DNA of 35,906 nucleotides from Thermoguttaceae bacterium (GTDB lineage Bacteria; Planctomycetota; Planctomycetia; Pirellulales; Thermoguttaceae), in contig JAFSMW010000228.1 in assembly GCA_017447745.1 (NCBI GenBank), positions 1-35,906 of the forward strand, in the 5' to 3' direction. Within the stretch, counting starts at the first letter, position 1; the number at the start of each line of letters is the position of its first letter. The position numbers and the translations under genes are program-made. The notes below the pieces were generated by a model that was not told the DNA's origin, ran no database searches, and saw nothing but the letters and a program-made list of their open reading frames with translations. This document shows, piece by piece, positions 34,586-35,906 of the stretch.

Positions 34586-35582
34586 TAAACGCCTCCACGT
34601 TCGTCAGCATATTTTGAGATATTAAATCCATCAAATTGGAAAAATCCTTAACCTTTTGGTAATGCGCGCCAACAACTCCATCTACATTCAATAATTCAAA
34701 GATTGGTTTGTGTGCGCTTTGTGACATTAGAACTAAACTATGAAAATTGGGAATAGAGCCGATTTTGTACTCTGTAATTGATGAATTTTCATGGTTAATT
34801 GGTAAAATGATATTTTGGTAAATCTCATCTGGAATTTTTTGAAGGATTTTGTCGTAAGCCTGTACGGCTCGAGGAGTTCCTCCAACGCTCTTTGAAATGT
34901 ATTGTTGTTCGACGTAACCAAGAAACCTAAGCGAACATGATTGCTTCATTCCATTGAGACTTTCTCTTTTTCGCTGTTCTAATTTGGAGATTCCTCCATC
35001 GAAGAAAGCAGCCCATTGCACAATAGATTTTCCAATATTCTCTAGTGCAAGAAGACTAAAAACATCTGACGAAATTGGAGTAATAAAAAAGTCACAAGAT
35101 AACAGGATTGAACGATTGATTGCGCCTAATGAGGGTCCCATATCAAAAAAGACGTAGTCATATTTATCGCATAACGTTAAAAAATGGAAGAAAAGCATGG
35201 TTGATTTAATACCACGAAGCTCTGAAGATTTTACATCTTTCCACTCACTTGCTAAAAAATCTTCACAAGCCGCAAATTTGGGATTGCCTGGTATAACATC
35301 AAATCCAAAATGTGTTGATTCTGTAATATTGAATTCTTGGATATATCCAGAACCATCTTCTAAAGGAGGAACAATATCTGCAATTGTAAAACACGTTGGT
35401 TCATAGTATACATCTATAAATTGTTCTTCATCCAAAACATAAGTTGTTGTATTGCATTGCGGATCTGCATCTATCACAAGGATTTTTTTCTTCTTTTTCT
35501 TGCAAAGATATCCCGCAAGATTGCAAAGTAATGTCGTTTTTCCAACTCCACCTTTATTATTAAAAACAGCGATTGATTTCAT
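34578..35582 (-). CDS. ParA/MinD-type ATPase, coupled to the SIR2 gene
   Basis: A 334-residue ATPase with the deviant Walker A NNKGGVGKTTLLCNLAGYL (signature Lys in KGGVGKTT), the A' motif VIDADPQCNTTTY and Walker B YVFFDMGPSLGAINR. A lysine run (KKKKKK) precedes the A' strand. No ParB gene, origin or parS site is adjacent, so plasmid partition is unlikely. The tight overlap with SIR2 suggests it acts as sensor or switch for the SIR2 effector, in the way that AAA and HerA ATPases do elsewhere; this is an inference. AGGAGG lies five bases before ATG 35582. The hsdS tail ends 60 bases upstream. Confidence 0.88.
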   Translation of the reverse strand: MKSIAVFNNKGGVGKTTLLCNLAGYLCKKKKKKILVIDADPQCNTTTYVLDEEQFIDVYYEPTCFTIADIVPPLEDGSGYIQEFNITESTHFGFDVIPGNPKFAACEDFLASEWKDVKSSELRGIKSTMLFFHFLTLCDKYDYVFFDMGPSLGAINRSILLSCDFFITPISSDVFSLLALENIGKSIVQWAAFFDGGISKLEQRKRESLNGMKQSCSLRFLGYVEQQYISKSVGGTPRAVQAYDKILQKIPDEIYQNIILPINHENSSITEYKIGSIPNFHSLVLMSQSAHKPIFELLNVDGVVGAHYQKVKDFSNLMDLISQNMLTNVEAFND

Positions 35583-35642
35583 GATATCCTCCTAAAAATA
35601 TCTTATTTGAAAATACATTTACTAAATTAATTTGCTGCTGAT

Positions 35643-35765
35643 TTACTCACTCATCAAATTAATTTCCCCACTCATTAGCTTTGGTAGCAAACGGTCGCGG
35701 GCTTCTGACAATATATGATTATATATAGTGCCAAATTCTTTGTCAAGTGGGTAATACTCCAAATG
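35643..35765 (-). pseudogene. hsdS: C-terminal remnant of the type I specificity subunit HsdS
   Basis: The frame ends with IYNHILSEARDRLLPKLMSG and then EINLMSE. RDRLLPKLMSGEI is the classic C-terminal signature of HsdS, which selects the DNA target of the type I enzyme. Only about 40 residues of HsdS remain. Upstream, from 35766, the DNA is the end of an insertion sequence; the frame stays open through it (an ATG at 35828) to a TAA near 35852, but that stretch is not HsdS-like. The rest of the gene, if kept, must lie beyond the window. Confidence 0.78.
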
Positions 35766-35906
35766 GGGTGCGTTCAAAATTGGGGGGCGCTGAAAATTAA
35801 CAGTTTGACCAGTATAAATCCCAAGCATCGTTGTGAGCGGCGCAGACGATGCTTAACATTCTGTTTAAATTTCCAATCTTCCACCTAGCTCCGGTTTGTT
35901 TCAACC
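35766..35906 (-). mobile_element. End of an insertion sequence interrupting hsdS
   Basis: The end GGGTGCGTTCAAAATTGG (35766-35783) matches both termini of the MITE-like element at 1344-1684. About 13 bases inside it is the stop codon of a transposase C-terminus. The junction with hsdS is at about 35765. The other end and any target duplication are outside the window. Confidence 0.68.
35797..35906 (-). CDS. Transposase C-terminus (partial)
   Basis: A minus-strand frame open from the right edge to TAA 35797-35799 encodes 35 residues: LKQTGARWKIGNLNRMLSIV and then CAAHNDAWDLYWSNC. The pattern (G-x-RW-x8-M-x14-W-x2-YW) resembles the last residues of ISKra4/ISLre2/UPF0236-type transposases. The family is tentative because so little is visible. 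Confidence 0.55.
   Translation of the reverse strand, partial: LKQTGARWKIGNLNRMLSIVCAAHNDAWDLYWSNC

Noticed and set aside
34578..35582. ParA gene considered as a sign of a plasmid or chromosomal origin
   Set aside because: No ParB, Rep or DnaA gene and no parS or iteron is adjacent; the overlap with SIR2 explains the context better.

Overview
The window looks like a chromosomal segment of a host- or gut-associated planctomycete-like bacterium (Planctomycetota, possibly a Pirellulales/Thermoguttaceae type; Lentisphaerota or Verrucomicrobiota cannot be excluded). The clues are a fused SecD-SecF with a huge Ala/Pro/Glu repeat, a YdjY-domain lipoprotein, large secreted esterase and glycosidase-like proteins of planctomycete style, few clear Shine-Dalgarno sites before housekeeping genes, and intergenic regions full of short hairpins. 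No rRNA, tRNA or CRISPR array was found.

Left part (1-22130) is mostly housekeeping. It opens with an incomplete gene made of near-identical 48-residue repeats (1-311, minus) beside a possible E2-like protein (539-1117, minus). A 341-bp MITE-like element follows. Then come pdxJ (vitamin B6), dapA (lysine/cell wall) and a class I glutamine-amidotransferase-fold peptidase C26 on the plus strand. On the minus strand are a secreted DUF4838/GH89-like glycosidase framed by inverted cruciform repeats, thiC (thiamine), secDF and yajC (Sec translocon), a secreted alpha/beta hydrolase broken by a frameshift, a large secreted esterase, a YdjY-type lipoprotein, a secreted protein of unknown function, and rimO. 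A small two-helix membrane protein lies on the plus strand at 16777.

Right part (22473-35906) is a defence island, all on the minus strand. It has two blocks. The first is a compact three-gene operon: DUF6361 protein, phospholipase-D-fold nuclease-like protein and SNF2-like helicase, spaced 11 and 37 bases apart. It has the look of an anti-phage system but matches none that I can name with certainty. The second is a type I restriction locus in which an accessory cargo sits between the hsdS tail and hsdR: a ParA-like ATPase overlapping a SIR2-family protein by 8 bases, then a RhuM-like DNA-binding protein and a Doc/Fic protein 2 bases apart. The ParA-SIR2 pair is markedly AT-rich compared with hsdR, suggesting a separate origin.

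At the right edge an insertion sequence (transposase C-terminus at 35797-35906, IS end at 35766) cuts into the 3' end of hsdS. Its terminal sequence matches both ends of the MITE-like element at 1344-1684, so the two belong to one family. No hsdM is visible, so whether the restriction system works depends on sequence beyond the window.
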